Origin: Candidatus Brevefilum sp.
Lineage (GTDB): Bacteria > Chloroflexota > Anaerolineae > Anaerolineales > Anaerolineaceae
Length of the DNA: 6,622 bases
Assembly: GCA_007119455.1 (NCBI GenBank)
Contig: SKPR01000077.1
Coordinates: forward strand, 1-6,622
Direction: 5' to 3'
Shown here: in pieces, positions 6,137 through 6,622 of the stretch
Layout: every line of letters begins with the position of its first letter
Numbering within the stretch: position 1 is the first letter of the stretch
Position numbers and translations under genes: made by a program
The notes under the pieces: model-generated
The model's input: the letters and a program-made list of their open reading frames with translations, nothing else
What the model was told of the DNA's origin: nothing
The model's database searches: none

Positions 6137-6622
6137 TCAGGGTGTGGGGGTCTGCGTGTTGACCAGAGATCCCAATATCCAACCGGTTTCACCGGTTTGG
6201 GTGAGAACCCTGAACCAGCGCGTACCAGCCTGTGGAACATATTCATCTAAGATTTCAACCTGCTCCGCATTATTGAGATACGTCACCACCAGGGAATCAA
6301 AAGCCGGTTCTTGGCGCACAATGGCGCCCATAGCTGAGTCAACGTCAGCCCAATAAGTCGTCGGTTCAATTGTCGGTGTTGCTGTGGAGGTATTTGTGGG
6401 CATGGGGGTCTGTGTTTCTGTGGGTTCCACAATGTGAGCGGTTACTGTGGCTGTTGGTGAATGTTCAACTACGGGTTCATGTGTGGCAGATGGTGAAGCG
6501 ATTGCCAGCTGGGTGGGTGAAGGTGAAGGCTGGATGGCAACCTGTGTTTGAGGAGGCGCAATGTGAAAGCTCCCGCTGATCAAGGCCAGTGTAATGGCCA
6601 GGGGGACGATGGCCATCAACCA
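6137..6622 (-). CDS. membrane-anchored or secreted bacterial SH3-domain protein (probably 5' partial)
   Basis: The frame runs from the right edge of the window to a stop at 6137-6139. An ATG at 6616 would give 159 residues, but the frame stays open through the last six bases and no ribosome site can be seen, so the true start may lie outside. Counting from that ATG, residues 2-17 are hydrophobic (AIVPLAITLALISGSF), either a signal anchor or the last membrane helix of a longer protein. Residues about 21-87 are a Pro/Thr/Ser-rich linker, typical of exported proteins of Chloroflexota. Residues about 89-153 fit a bacterial SH3 domain, ending in the characteristic TGWILGSLV. Such domains usually bind cell-envelope ligands, and the ligand here is unknown. 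It converges with the six-gene array and is probably an unrelated transcription unit. Confidence 0.8.
   Translation of the reverse strand, partial: WLMAIVPLAITLALISGSFHIAPPQTQVAIQPSPSPTQLAIASPSATHEPVVEHSPTATVTAHIVEPTETQTPMPTNTSTATPTIEPTTYWADVDSAMGAIVRQEPAFDSLVVTYLNNAEQVEILDEYVPQAGTRWFRVLTQTGETGWILGSLVNTQTPTP

Noticed and set aside
6181..6197. Perfect 7-bp inverted repeat with a 3-base loop (AACCGGT TTC ACCGGTT), 58 bases after the stop of the array
   Set aside because: It could be read as a terminator for the + strand, but the stem is short and only three T follow before GG. It also lies in the codons for the conserved TGETGW motif of the SH3-domain gene, which explains the sequence.

Overview
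The window looks like a piece of a Chloroflexota genome, most likely class Anaerolineae. That placement is an inference from gene style, not from a marker gene. The clues are a glutamate mutase L (MutL/GlmL)-type protein with no mutase genes beside it, a zinc-ribbon protein with an acidic linker and repeated Trp-Leu motifs, and a Thr/Pro-rich linker followed by a bacterial SH3 domain. There are no RNA genes, mobile elements or CRISPR repeats.

Layout: positions 3-6122 on the + strand are one tightly packed array of six genes, entered near the end of its first gene. In order they are: (1) the C-terminal end of a membrane protein (3-242), possibly DUF6754-like; (2) a 206-aa multi-pass membrane protein (239-859); (3) a 575-aa protein with a cytoplasmic zinc ribbon, an acidic linker and an extracytoplasmic domain between two membrane segments (859-2586); (4) a 232-aa multi-pass membrane protein (2583-3281); (5) a 585-aa ASKHA-fold protein of the MutL/GlmL type (3281-5038); (6) a 350-aa soluble protein with duplicated barrel-like repeats and a C-terminal KOW-like domain (5070-6122). 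The first four junctions overlap by 1 or 4 bases. At the fifth, an ATG overlaps the stop of gene 5 but opens only a 15-codon ORF, and gene 6 most likely starts 31 bases later at a GTG behind a strong Shine-Dalgarno site. The promoter must lie upstream of the window.

On the - strand, converging with the array after a 14-base gap, is the end of a gene for a membrane-anchored or secreted SH3-domain protein (6137-6622); its 5' end may lie outside the window.

How the genes may work together (inference): the overlaps suggest the six products are made in fixed ratios and work as one unit. Four are membrane proteins and two look cytosolic, one with a nucleotide-binding fold and one with modular small beta domains. 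I do not recognise this as a characterised complex. It is the best candidate for an undescribed system here.
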